A stretch of DNA of 21,949 nucleotides from IOR16 sp034927775 (lineage in GTDB: Bacteria; Bacillota; Clostridia; Peptostreptococcales; Anaerovoracaceae). The notes beneath the pieces are model-generated. The model worked only from the letters and a program-made list of their open reading frames with translations. It was not told the DNA's origin and did no database searches. Positions 1 through 6,868 of the stretch are shown here, one piece after another. Every line of letters starts with the position of its first letter. Position 1 is the stretch's first letter. A program made the translations under genes and the position numbers. Location: assembly GCA_034927775.1 (NCBI GenBank), contig JAYFPL010000211.1, positions 1 to 21,949 on the forward strand, in the 5' to 3' direction.

Positions 1-468
1 AAAAGGAAACTTTTGCTTGAAGCCTTTGAATATGCTAAAAAAGGCGGAATAATTGATATGACTTGTGGAATATCTGATAACTCTCCAGCAAAGGCAATTG
101 TTGAAGCTGAGGAAAACAGTGTACCTCTTGAAAACATAACTGTTAGTTCAGATGGCTATGGAAGTTGGTCTAAATATGATGAATATGGAAGCTTAACAGA
201 AATAGGTGTGTCGTCTGTAAGCAGCATATTCAATGAATTCAAGTATATGGTCAACGAATTAAATTTTAGCATTGAAAAAGCTCTTATGTTTTTTACTGTC
301 AATGTATCTAAAGCGATTGGAACCTATCCGAAAAAGGGAGCAATACAGGAAAATTCAGATGCAGATTTATTGATAATAGAAGATAAGATGAATATTGAAA
401 CCGTTATCGCAAATGGAAAAATAATGTTTCATCACGGTGAGACTTTGGTTAAAGGAACTTACGAATAA
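1..468 (+). CDS. iadA: Isoaspartyl (beta-aspartyl) dipeptidase, C-terminal part
   Basis: The reading frame is open from the first base, so the gene is cut by the window edge and only about the last 155 residues are seen; family members are about 390 residues. The enzyme is a zinc-dependent amidohydrolase that cleaves beta-aspartyl dipeptides arising from damaged proteins. Visible family marks are the KKGGIIDMT strand and SSDGYGSWSKYDEYGSLTE, in which the Asp of SSDG is the expected catalytic and metal-site residue. The C-terminal segment, with SDADLLIIE and a final IETVIANGKIMF, is the usual small beta-sandwich of amidohydrolases. A TTG at position 13 could be misread as a start, but homology continues upstream of it. 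No clear terminator follows. The gene looks unrelated in function to the uronate operon. Confidence 0.88.
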   Translation, partial: KRKLLLEAFEYAKKGGIIDMTCGISDNSPAKAIVEAEENSVPLENITVSSDGYGSWSKYDEYGSLTEIGVSSVSSIFNEFKYMVNELNFSIEKALMFFTVNVSKAIGTYPKKGAIQENSDADLLIIEDKMNIETVIANGKIMFHHGETLVKGTYE

Positions 469-538
469 AAAATAATTATAAATGCTTTCACTCTTAATCA
501 TTGTAATATTTTTATATATTAAAAATAAATTTGATATA

Positions 539-572
539 GTGGATATTGTTGGAGAATCTTTGCAGTATCCAC
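539..572 (+). promoter_or_regulatory. Hairpin in the leader of the PLD-like gene
   Basis: GTGGATATTG (539-548) pairs with CAGTATCCAC (563-572) over 10 bp with one G-T wobble and a 14-base loop. No T run follows, so it is not an intrinsic terminator. It lies 45 bases ahead of the chosen start codon at 617, inside a 148-base gap after iadA. It could shape the leader of the next gene, or it could be chance. Confidence 0.3.
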
Positions 573-616
573 ACATTAATTTGAGATACTTGAAGCGTAT
601 GGTTAGGAGTGAAAAA

Positions 617-1276
617 ATGTATTACTGGAGTGAGGAAGCTTGTAATATTAATTTAGAAGAAGAATTAACTTCTATGAATAACGTTAGGGAATTGTATATT
701 GGAACTGCTTTTTTTTCTGGTGAGGGGCTGCGTATATTAAATAATATTGTTAAAAAAAACAAACTGAAGATCGAAAATGTTCATTTATATATGTCAGATG
801 AATTTTCACAAAATAAGCCGCATGAATTATTAGAGGAAGTGTGTGAAATTGCTACAGTTAAAATTTTTTTTCATCGTATGTTTCATGCTAAGGTGTATTT
901 ATTAAAGGGAGATACTACTAGATTAATATATGGTTCATCCAACTTTACAGCAGGGGGTTTTTACAAGAATATTGAATTTGACAGTATTGAGGAAATTGGA
1001 AAAAAGAATTTAAATGAAATAGAAGATTTTTTTAAGTATTGTGAGTTGCATTCCACTATAGTAACGGATGATGTCATTCAGCACTATAAAGAGATATATA
1101 ATGAAATTAAAGAATTGAAGAAAATCCAGGAAAAATTGAGAAAAAAGATAAAAGGGTATTATAAGAATAAGGTTCAGATCTCAGACATACATAGCGACGT
1201 TTCTCCAAAAATAGAAAGAAAAAGGTTGCTGAGCTCTATCTTACGATTTATGGGATATAGACATAAGAAAAAATAA
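617..1276 (+). CDS. Small phospholipase D-like domain protein, single HKD motif
   Basis: This is a 219-residue protein of the PLD nuclease/phospholipase fold. The motif is H90-A-K92 (FHAKVYLL), then G106-S-S-N109 (YGSSNFTAGG), as in HxK...GSxN enzymes. The Asp normally seven residues after the His is Lys97 here; Asp99 lies two residues further on. With one motif it would have to dimerise to form a two-histidine site, as single-HKD nucleases such as Nuc or BfiI do. Residues about 157-185 (KEIYNEIKELKKIQEKLRKK) look like a basic coiled coil. The frame stays open back to an ATG at 482, but that has no ribosome site, whereas ATG 617 has AGGAG (605-609) seven bases ahead, so 617 is preferred. The substrate is unknown; a defence or DNA-processing role is possible but has no support from neighbours. 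Confidence 0.72.
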   Translation: MYYWSEEACNINLEEELTSMNNVRELYIGTAFFSGEGLRILNNIVKKNKLKIENVHLYMSDEFSQNKPHELLEEVCEIATVKIFFHRMFHAKVYLLKGDTTRLIYGSSNFTAGGFYKNIEFDSIEEIGKKNLNEIEDFFKYCELHSTIVTDDVIQHYKEIYNEIKELKKIQEKLRKKIKGYYKNKVQISDIHSDVSPKIERKRLLSSILRFMGYRHKKK

Positions 1277-1300
1277 AAGAACGACTGAACTATATATAAT

Positions 1301-1344
1301 AAAAAAGGCAAAATAAGCAAGGCATACTTTATTTTGTCTTTTTT
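1301..1344. terminator. Bidirectional intrinsic terminator
   Basis: A 16-bp stem (1301-1316 with 1329-1344) has one G-T wobble, a 12-base loop, an A-tract on the left and a T-tract on the right. It can therefore end transcripts from both sides: the PLD-like gene on the plus strand and the GntR regulator on the minus strand, whose stop codon lies 36 bases away. Confidence 0.85.
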
Positions 1345-1379
1345 ATATTTAAAATATTTTTTTATTTTAATCGAATTCA

Positions 1380-2057
1380 TTAAATAGTTGTATCCATAAC
1401 AATCTTAATGGATTCTTCATAAGATCGGGTTAAATGATCAGTTAGTGTATCACATGCAAGATCAATGTCTTTTGATAGAATGGCATCGATGATAGCAATG
1501 TGCTCCTGATTACTTGGACCGAATCGTACTAGATCAATTTGTGTGGAAGCACGAAATAACGTTAAATAGTCTTGAAAGCTTTCCATTAATTCATTTGTAT
1601 AATAATTATCAATGGAAGCGACGATTCCCATATGGAATTCGTTGTCTAAATTGGATAGTTCAATGGCATTTTTGCTGGATAAATCAAAGTCAGCTCCCGC
1701 GTACTTTAAAAATTCTTCTTTCATTTTTGAAATCCATGCAATATCAATCCGGTTCATTCCAATTCGTAAAATATGCGGTTCTAATAAAGAACGCACCTGA
1801 AAAATATCTCGAATTCGTTTTGGTGATATTCTAGCAATCTCAATGCCTCGCCTTGGATGGATGATAAGAAATTGTTCTTTTGATAATTGAAGCAATGCTT
1901 CTCTTACGGGAGTTCTTCCGATGCCTAAGGCTTCTTGAAGTTGTGCTTCGTTTACAACCATTCCCGATTTCAAATGATGCGATAAAATCATAGATTTTAA
2001 TTGTTTATATGCTTGCTGTGCTAAACCCTCTTTTTTCTTGAAAAGTACATCGTTCAT
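1380..2057 (-). CDS. GntR-family (FadR/FCD type) transcriptional regulator of the hexuronate operon
   Basis: This 225-residue regulator has an N-terminal winged helix: residues 11-75 include LAQQAYKQLKSMIL and the recognition region LGIGRTPVREALLQL (44-58), followed by the wing PRRGIEIA. The C-terminal all-helical FCD domain carries the expected metal and ligand residues D138, H142, H186 and H208. These features place it in the FadR subfamily that includes UxuR and ExuR, which sense uronates or fructuronate and tagaturonate and release DNA when bound. It is divergent from the uxaC-kdgK operon and is the only regulator at that boundary, so it is the likely local repressor (inference). AGGAGG lies seven bases before the ATG. 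A promoter and a palindrome sit directly upstream. The symbol uxuR or exuR is not assigned because the ligand cannot be told from sequence. Confidence 0.9.
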   Translation of the reverse strand: MNDVLFKKKEGLAQQAYKQLKSMILSHHLKSGMVVNEAQLQEALGIGRTPVREALLQLSKEQFLIIHPRRGIEIARISPKRIRDIFQVRSLLEPHILRIGMNRIDIAWISKMKEEFLKYAGADFDLSSKNAIELSNLDNEFHMGIVASIDNYYTNELMESFQDYLTLFRASTQIDLVRFGPSNQEHIAIIDAILSKDIDLACDTLTDHLTRSYEESIKIVMDTTI

Positions 2058-2075
2058 AGTCTAACCTCCTATATT

Positions 2076-2092
2076 ATTGAAGAAGCTTCAAT
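2076..2092. promoter_or_regulatory. Palindrome in the gntR leader, candidate autoregulatory operator
   Basis: ATTGAAG-AAG-CTTCAAT is a perfect 7-3-7 inverted repeat. It lies between the predicted gntR start point (about 2096, reading left) and the gntR ribosome site (2065-2070), so a bound repressor would block early transcription of the regulator gene. The sequence differs from the palindrome on the uxaC side, so a common binding protein is not proven. Confidence 0.5.
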
Positions 2093-2102
2093 AGCAAAAT
2101 TT

Positions 2103-2131
2103 ATCCTAACAGTTCTTAATATTAAAGTCAA
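2103..2131 (-). promoter_or_regulatory. Promoter of the gntR-family regulator
   Basis: Read on the minus strand, TTGACT (2126-2131) and TAGGAT (2103-2108) are exactly 17 bases apart, a good sigma-A-type promoter. It gives a leader of about 40 bases to the ATG at 2057. Confidence 0.68.
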
Positions 2132-2183
2132 GCAATTACATTTTAGCATGGTGAATTTATTTAAATATTCAAAAAATTCATCA

Positions 2184-2212
2184 TTGACATTCTATAGTTG
2201 ATATAGTATATT
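2184..2212 (+). promoter_or_regulatory. Main promoter of the hexuronate operon
   Basis: TTGACA (2184-2189, perfect -35) and TATATT (2207-2212) have a 17-base spacer. Transcription would start near 2219, giving a leader of about 70 bases before uxaC. The -35 boxes of this and the divergent regulator promoter are about 52 bases apart, so the two could share control elements. Confidence 0.8.
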
Positions 2213-2228
2213 TGTTATTATAAGATAA

Positions 2229-2247
2229 GATATATTACTAATATATC
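2229..2247. promoter_or_regulatory. Candidate repressor operator downstream of the uxaC promoter
   Basis: GATATATT-ACT-AATATATC is a perfect 8-3-8 inverted repeat. It covers roughly +10 to +28 of the predicted transcript, a classic repression site. The half-sites are AT-only apart from the outer G/C, so chance is more likely than for a GC-mixed palindrome. Position and perfect symmetry still favour an operator for the adjacent GntR-family regulator. Confidence 0.52.
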
Positions 2248-2290
2248 ACGAAAATAAATAAAATGCATTCATTTTTATGGAGGTTGACAA

Positions 2291-3697
2291 TTGAAGCCGT
2301 TTATCGATGAAAATTTTTTACTTTCAAATAAAACTGCACAAATTTTATATTATAAATTTGCAAAAGAGATGCCCATTGTAGATTATCATTGTCATATTGA
2401 TCCAAAGGATATTTCAGAGAATAAATGCTATGAAAATATCACACAACTTTGGTTGTATGGAGATCATTACAAGTGGAGACTTATGCGTTCCAATGGTGTA
2501 GATGAACATTATATTACTGGGGATGCGAATGATAAAGAAAAATTTCTAAAATATGCGAAAACCATGGAAGTTGCGATTGGAAATCCACTTTATCATTGGA
2601 GCCATTTAGAATTAAAACGATATTTTGATTACCATGGAACTATCAATGAAAAAAACGCGGAAGAGATATGGAATCATTGCAATCAAATTATAAAAGAAAA
2701 AGGAATAAATACCCGCTCCTTAATTTTTGATTCCAATGTACAATTACTTTGTACAACAGATGATCCGATTGATGATTTAAATCATCATGATTATTTGAAA
2801 GCAGATCCGAGTTTCTCTGTTCATGTATTACCTGCATGGCGACCAGATAAAGTCGTGAGTATTGAACATTCCGATTTTGTGAATTACATAAAGAAATTAG
2901 CGGCAAAGAGTAAATGCAGTATTAATAATTTTCAGGATTTAACGGAAGCCTTGTCACAGCGAATGGACTATTTTAATGTCAGAGGTTGCAGGATTTCAGA
3001 TCATGGTTTAGCAAATTGCAAGTGTATTTCTGCCACCAGACAAGAAGTAGAAAGTATTTTTGCTAAAAAGCTAGAAGGAAAGACGATATCTGAGATAGAC
3101 GCGTCGAAGTATAAAACAGAATTAATGTATTTTTTCGGAAAGGAATATCAAAAACGTGATTGGGTAATGCAGCTTCATTTTGGTGCTAAAAGAGATAACA
3201 ATACAAAAATGTACCAATATTTAGGTCCTGATACAGGATATGATTGCATTGGAGCAAAAGTAGATTTTGCAGCATTGACTGATTTTTTTAACGCACTTGC
3301 TCTTACGGATCAACTTCCAAAAACAATTATTTATTCTCTAGATCCAAATGATAATGCAGTGATTGATTCAATTTTAGGTTGTTTTCAAACTGTAGGTATA
3401 AGAGGAAAGATGCAGCATGGTTCTGCTTGGTGGTTTAATGATCATAAAACTGAAATGGAAAATCAACTAAAATCTTTGGCAAGCCTTGGTTTATTAGGAA
3501 CTTTTATAGGAATGACGACTGATTCTAGAAGCTTTTTATCATATGTAAGGCATGAATATTTTAGAAGAATTCTATGTAATTTAATTGGAACATGGGTGGA
3601 AAATGGTGAATATCCAAATGATTCAGAAGCTTTAGAGAAAATCGTAAAAAATATATCCTATAATAATTGTATTGATTATTTTGGGTTTCGTATTTAA
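2291..3697 (+). CDS. uxaC: Glucuronate isomerase (uronate isomerase)
   Basis: This 468-residue protein has the normal length for UxaC, a member of the amidohydrolase superfamily. It interconverts D-glucuronate with D-fructuronate and D-galacturonate with D-tagaturonate, so it is the shared entry step for both branches encoded downstream. The metal-binding H33-C-H35 lies in MPIVDYHCHIDPKDI. Further family marks are WKLMR-like WRLMRSNGV, SWRPDK-like LPAWRPDKV, MQLHFGAKRDNN and GKMQHGSAWWFND. The start is TTG at 2291, with GGAGG (2279-2283) seven bases ahead; another TTG at 2284 is out of frame. It is the first gene of the operon, and the next gene starts 11 bases after its stop. Confidence 0.97.
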   Translation: MKPFIDENFLLSNKTAQILYYKFAKEMPIVDYHCHIDPKDISENKCYENITQLWLYGDHYKWRLMRSNGVDEHYITGDANDKEKFLKYAKTMEVAIGNPLYHWSHLELKRYFDYHGTINEKNAEEIWNHCNQIIKEKGINTRSLIFDSNVQLLCTTDDPIDDLNHHDYLKADPSFSVHVLPAWRPDKVVSIEHSDFVNYIKKLAAKSKCSINNFQDLTEALSQRMDYFNVRGCRISDHGLANCKCISATRQEVESIFAKKLEGKTISEIDASKYKTELMYFFGKEYQKRDWVMQLHFGAKRDNNTKMYQYLGPDTGYDCIGAKVDFAALTDFFNALALTDQLPKTIIYSLDPNDNAVIDSILGCFQTVGIRGKMQHGSAWWFNDHKTEMENQLKSLASLGLLGTFIGMTTDSRSFLSYVRHEYFRRILCNLIGTWVENGEYPNDSEALEKIVKNISYNNCIDYFGFRI

Positions 3698-3708
3698 GAG
3701 GTGAAAAA

Positions 3709-4434
3709 ATGATAATAACGAAAGGTTTGAAAAAGAATTTCGGGAGCAATGAGGTTTTAAAAGGGATTAATATGCATATTCAGCGAGGTGAAGTGGTTGC
3801 AGTAATTGGTCCTTCTGGTTCCGGGAAAAGTACGTTTCTTCGCTGTTTAAATCTTTTAGAGCAACCAACAGATGGTGAGATTATTTATCATGGCGAAGAT
3901 ATTACCAAGATGAAGCCTAAAAATAGCTTAAAGCTTTTAAGCTCAATGGGTATGGTATTTCAGCAGTTTAATCTTTTTCCACACATGACGGTTCTAAATA
4001 ATATCATTCTTGCACCAATGAAAGTGAAAAATATGAATCGTGAAGAAGTGGAAACAAAGGCCATTGATTTGTTAAGAACGGTAGGCTTAGAAGATAAAAG
4101 TGGTGCCTATCCAGCGCAGTTATCAGGGGGACAGCAGCAGCGTGTTGCTATTGCTAGAGCTCTTTGCATGGAACCGGAGTTAATGTTATTTGATGAACCA
4201 ACTTCAGCTCTTGATCCAGAAATGGTTGGAGAGGTATTAGAAGTTATGAAAAAATTAGTGAATTTTGGAATGACTATGATTGTTGTTACACATGAAATGG
4301 GATTTGCAAAAGAGGCAGCAGACCGGGTTGTCTTTATGGATGGTGGCTATATTGTTGAAGAGAATAATCCAGAAGAATTCTTTAAAAATCCTAAAAGTAA
4401 GCGACTTCAAGAATTTCTTGGAAAAATGCTGTAA
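3709..4434 (+). CDS. ABC transporter ATP-binding protein, polar-amino-acid (GlnQ-like) family
   Basis: This 241-residue ATPase has every ABC motif: Walker A GPSGSGKST (34-42), Q-loop Q85 in VFQQFNLFPHMTV, signature LSGGQ (138-142), Walker B LMLFDE (158-163), the D-loop SALDPE and the switch H195. The sequence FLRCLNLLE after Walker A and the ending NPKSKRLQEFL are typical of GlnQ/HisP-type ATPases that energise amino-acid importers. Its partners appear to be the lipoprotein at 7804 and the permease at 8743, about 3.4 kb downstream in the same operon; no other ABC gene is present. The context suggests uptake of a uronate rather than an amino acid (inference). AGAGGTG ribosome site follows directly on the uxaC stop. 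Confidence 0.93.
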   Translation: MIITKGLKKNFGSNEVLKGINMHIQRGEVVAVIGPSGSGKSTFLRCLNLLEQPTDGEIIYHGEDITKMKPKNSLKLLSSMGMVFQQFNLFPHMTVLNNIILAPMKVKNMNREEVETKAIDLLRTVGLEDKSGAYPAQLSGGQQQRVAIARALCMEPELMLFDEPTSALDPEMVGEVLEVMKKLVNFGMTMIVVTHEMGFAKEAADRVVFMDGGYIVEENNPEEFFKNPKSKRLQEFLGKML

Positions 4435-4504
4435 GTTATTTAGATACTAGAATCAAATGAGTCAGAGTTATTGATAAAACTATTTATGATGAATGGAGGG
4501 AGTT

Positions 4505-5257
4505 ATGTCAGTTGTAAAAATAGCAAGACATGCGGATATTAAGCATGAGTATGTGGATGGATTTTCAAGTCAGCCAGTTTTGGTTGGTGCGTATGATCAG
4601 GCAAGATTTGAAAAATGCTCTTTGTTACCTGGGCATTCGGTAAAACCTAAGACCTTTTCAATGACTCAAAATAACCAATTGTTTATTTTCACCACTGGAA
4701 AGGGATTTATTACCACTCCAAGAAAGGCTTGGAATATTACAGAAGTTGGAGTGTTCATTCCAGAATTTGATAGAGAAGAATTTGAAATTACGGCATCAAT
4801 GGATCGTAAGGAGCCGCTAGAATTTTTACATATTATTACAGAATTGAATGATTACGATAATACATGTTTAAGAGAAGCAAGGATTACATTACCTCGATGG
4901 CGTGGCCTGTCTGAGGGATGGACTTACTACGAAGATTTTAAAGATGAAGATAAGGTAACATCACTAATGCTGATTGAACACAGAAATTTAGGGAGACTCA
5001 GCATGGGCGCAGTACTAGGAAAAGGACCGGATACGATTGGGACACATGTCCATAATGAATTGCAACAATGGTATTTTCCACTTCCAGGATCAAGTTTTAC
5101 TTATACTGCAGATGGTGAAAGCATTCATTTACAAGGCGGTGATTTGAGCTTTACACCTAGTGGATTTAATCACGGAAGTAGTGCTGATGAAGGAGAAATA
5201 TTAGATTATATTTGGTTTGAGTTATGTACTGATGGATATCCCGGTGAAATAAAATAA
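4505..5257 (+). CDS. Bicupin protein, first of a tandem pair; possible uronate isomerase-like enzyme
   Basis: This is a 250-residue protein with two cupin barrels. The C-terminal barrel keeps a metal site: H181-V-H183, Q187 or Q188 in the place of the usual Glu, and H223 in TPSGFNHG. The N-terminal barrel (about 50-110) lacks an HxH motif and looks structural. Length and two-barrel plan resemble KduI (5-keto-4-deoxyuronate isomerase) and IolB (5-deoxyglucuronate isomerase), but their diagnostic motifs are not clear, so no name is given. The start at 4505 follows GGAGGG (4495-4500) and lines up exactly with the start of the next gene's product; an in-frame ATG at 4493 overlaps the ribosome site and is rejected. 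The tandem paralog 12 bases downstream agrees at about half of positions, including the shared ending GYPGEIK. Confidence 0.85.
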   Translation: MSVVKIARHADIKHEYVDGFSSQPVLVGAYDQARFEKCSLLPGHSVKPKTFSMTQNNQLFIFTTGKGFITTPRKAWNITEVGVFIPEFDREEFEITASMDRKEPLEFLHIITELNDYDNTCLREARITLPRWRGLSEGWTYYEDFKDEDKVTSLMLIEHRNLGRLSMGAVLGKGPDTIGTHVHNELQQWYFPLPGSSFTYTADGESIHLQGGDLSFTPSGFNHGSSADEGEILDYIWFELCTDGYPGEIK

Positions 5258-5269
5258 GGAGAAAAAGAA

Positions 5270-6019
5270 ATGGGTTTAATTAAAATTTCAAAAGGATCCG
5301 ATATAACGCATGTATATAAGGATGGTGTATCTCGTCTTCCTATTTTAGAAGGAGAATGCAAGGATGCTGCATTTGAAAGAGTATCACTGCAGGCTGGTGC
5401 TGAATGGACGCCGGAGATTTATGCTTTGACAGAGCACAATCAAGTCTTTTTATTCACCAGTGGAACGGGTTATATTAGAACTCCAAGACAAGCATTTAAT
5501 ATTAAGGAAGTTTCGGTCTTTGTTCCGGAATTTGATGTTGAAGAATTTGCAATAAAGTGTCCTTTGGATGCGAAGGAACCATTGGAATTGCTCCATGTTG
5601 TTACGGAAGTAAATGATTATGACAAAACTTGTCTTGTGGAATCAAGAATGGTATTGCCTAGATTTAGAGGTGTATCTGAGGCATGGCAGTATAAAGAAGA
5701 CTTTACTGGAACAGACATTGTACAGAAGATGATGTTAGAGCACAGAAATTTAGGGCGCTTAAGCATGGGTGCAAACTTTGGAACCGGTCCAAATTATATT
5801 GGACAGCATATTCATAATGAATTACAGCAATGGTATATTATGCTTCCGGGAGCTAGTTTTACCTATACTGCAGGCGATGAAACCATTCATGTAGAAGGTG
5901 GAGACATTACTTATACACGAAGTGGATTCTTGCATGGAAGTGAATGTGCAGAAGGTGAACGTTTTGCATATATTTGGTTTGAATTATGTACAAACGGATA
6001 TCCTGGCGAAATCAAATAA
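5270..6019 (+). CDS. Bicupin protein, second of a tandem pair
   Basis: This 249-residue protein is collinear with the preceding bicupin, so the pair arose by tandem duplication. The C-terminal barrel keeps H180-I-H182, the NELQQWY segment and H222. The Pro of the TPSG loop in the first copy is Arg217 here (TRSGFLHG), a change beside the metal site. Shared blocks include KEPLE-LH, NDYD-TCL, EHRNLGRLSMG and the ending FELCTNGYPGEIK. Both copies keep a full metal-ligand set, so both may be active, perhaps on different epimers, or they may form a mixed oligomer. AAGGAG (5256-5261) overlaps the previous stop codon and lies eight bases ahead of the ATG, which suggests coupled translation. The function is unassigned; a uronate isomerase or epimerase role is inferred from context only. 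Confidence 0.85.
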   Translation: MGLIKISKGSDITHVYKDGVSRLPILEGECKDAAFERVSLQAGAEWTPEIYALTEHNQVFLFTSGTGYIRTPRQAFNIKEVSVFVPEFDVEEFAIKCPLDAKEPLELLHVVTEVNDYDKTCLVESRMVLPRFRGVSEAWQYKEDFTGTDIVQKMMLEHRNLGRLSMGANFGTGPNYIGQHIHNELQQWYIMLPGASFTYTAGDETIHVEGGDITYTRSGFLHGSECAEGERFAYIWFELCTNGYPGEIK

Positions 6020-6032
6020 AGGAAAAGTAAAG

Positions 6033-6857
6033 ATGATAGAAAAAAATTGCATTGCTGGAAGCAATCATTCCTACATACATTTTCCGTTTCATGATTTTGC
6101 AGCAGCGCAGAAAGAATTTGGAATCAAAAAAATAGATTTGGTAGGAGCAGCGCCTCACCTTTGGTGTGATCATTTAGAAAGGATTAAGACAGAAGTTATT
6201 CAAAAAGAGTTAGAAGCCTTTGATTTAAGAGTTTCCGTATTTACACCAAAAGTTTATCGCTATTCCATTTGTGCTGAAAAAGAATCAAAGCAAGCAATGG
6301 CAACAATTGATTATTATAAAAATTGTATTGAAGCTGCTGAGACTTTACAGTGCGGTATCGTTAGCATCACAGCAGAAGGCGGTTGTACAGACCTTCCTTA
6401 TAATATACTTTGGGATAATTGTTGTAGCATGCTAAAAGAACTATCTGATTTTGCGCAACAAAAAAAAATAGTATTGGTATTGTCGACCGTCTCAAAAGAA
6501 GATTCTTCGATACTTACTCATTTGGATGAAGTAGAAAACATGATTTCTGAAGTTCATTCCGAATCATTGTGTGCGATGCTTGATGTGAATGTAATTAGTA
6601 TTTGTGGTGAGACGATAACACAATGGTTTGAGCACTTGGGGGACAAGATAAAGCTTGTTCGATTTGTGGATGGAAACTATAACGGATATCGCGTGTGGGG
6701 AGACGGATGCCTGCCTTGTGAAAAATTTCTTTCTGAACTTGTACAAGTAGGCTATCAAGGTATTTTGAGTTTACAGGTTCCTGGGGAAAGATACGTAGAA
6801 GACCCTTTTTCAGCAGATAGGCGGAACCAAAAAACATTAGAAAAATTTTTGAAGTAG
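6033..6857 (+). CDS. TIM-barrel sugar epimerase-like protein lacking three of four metal ligands
   Basis: This 274-residue protein belongs to the xylose isomerase-like TIM-barrel (AP endonuclease 2 fold) superfamily and is a paralog of the next gene. Aligned against it, the metal ligands Glu154, Asp187, His213 and Glu251 of the neighbour become Ser151, Asp184, Arg210 and Gln248. Only the Asp remains, so normal metal-dependent epimerase chemistry is unlikely. The fold and conserved surroundings (VDG, VWGDG, DPFSADR) persist and the frame is intact, so this is not simple decay. It may be a regulatory or structural partner of the active paralog. The frame can be extended upstream to 5898 inside the cupin gene, but the ATG at 6033 has AAAGGA nine bases ahead and matches the paralog's N-terminus. 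Confidence 0.85.
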   Translation: MIEKNCIAGSNHSYIHFPFHDFAAAQKEFGIKKIDLVGAAPHLWCDHLERIKTEVIQKELEAFDLRVSVFTPKVYRYSICAEKESKQAMATIDYYKNCIEAAETLQCGIVSITAEGGCTDLPYNILWDNCCSMLKELSDFAQQKKIVLVLSTVSKEDSSILTHLDEVENMISEVHSESLCAMLDVNVISICGETITQWFEHLGDKIKLVRFVDGNYNGYRVWGDGCLPCEKFLSELVQVGYQGILSLQVPGERYVEDPFSADRRNQKTLEKFLK

Positions 6858-6868
6858 GGGCGATGATA

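Noticed and set aside
482..616. N-terminal extension of the PLD-like gene starting at ATG 482
   Set aside because: No ribosome site precedes 482, the extension is AT-driven and contains a hairpin in the DNA, while ATG 617 has AGGAG at ideal distance.
1514..1834. Open frames opposite the GntR regulator and opposite other operon genes
   Set aside because: They lack ribosome sites and family-like sequence and mirror the codons of well-supported genes.
2152..2171. Partial palindrome TGAAT...ATTCA between the divergent promoters
   Set aside because: Only five outer pairs match and the centre is pure A/T with mismatches; expected by chance in this composition.
5898..6032. Extension of the first TIM-barrel gene back into the second cupin gene
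   Set aside because: It overlaps a conserved coding region in another frame, and ATG 6033 has a ribosome site and matches the paralog's N-terminus.
6033..6857. Reading the first TIM-barrel gene as a pseudogene
   Set aside because: The frame is intact over the full family length, with good translation signals and conserved non-catalytic motifs, so a functional degenerate paralog is more likely than decay.
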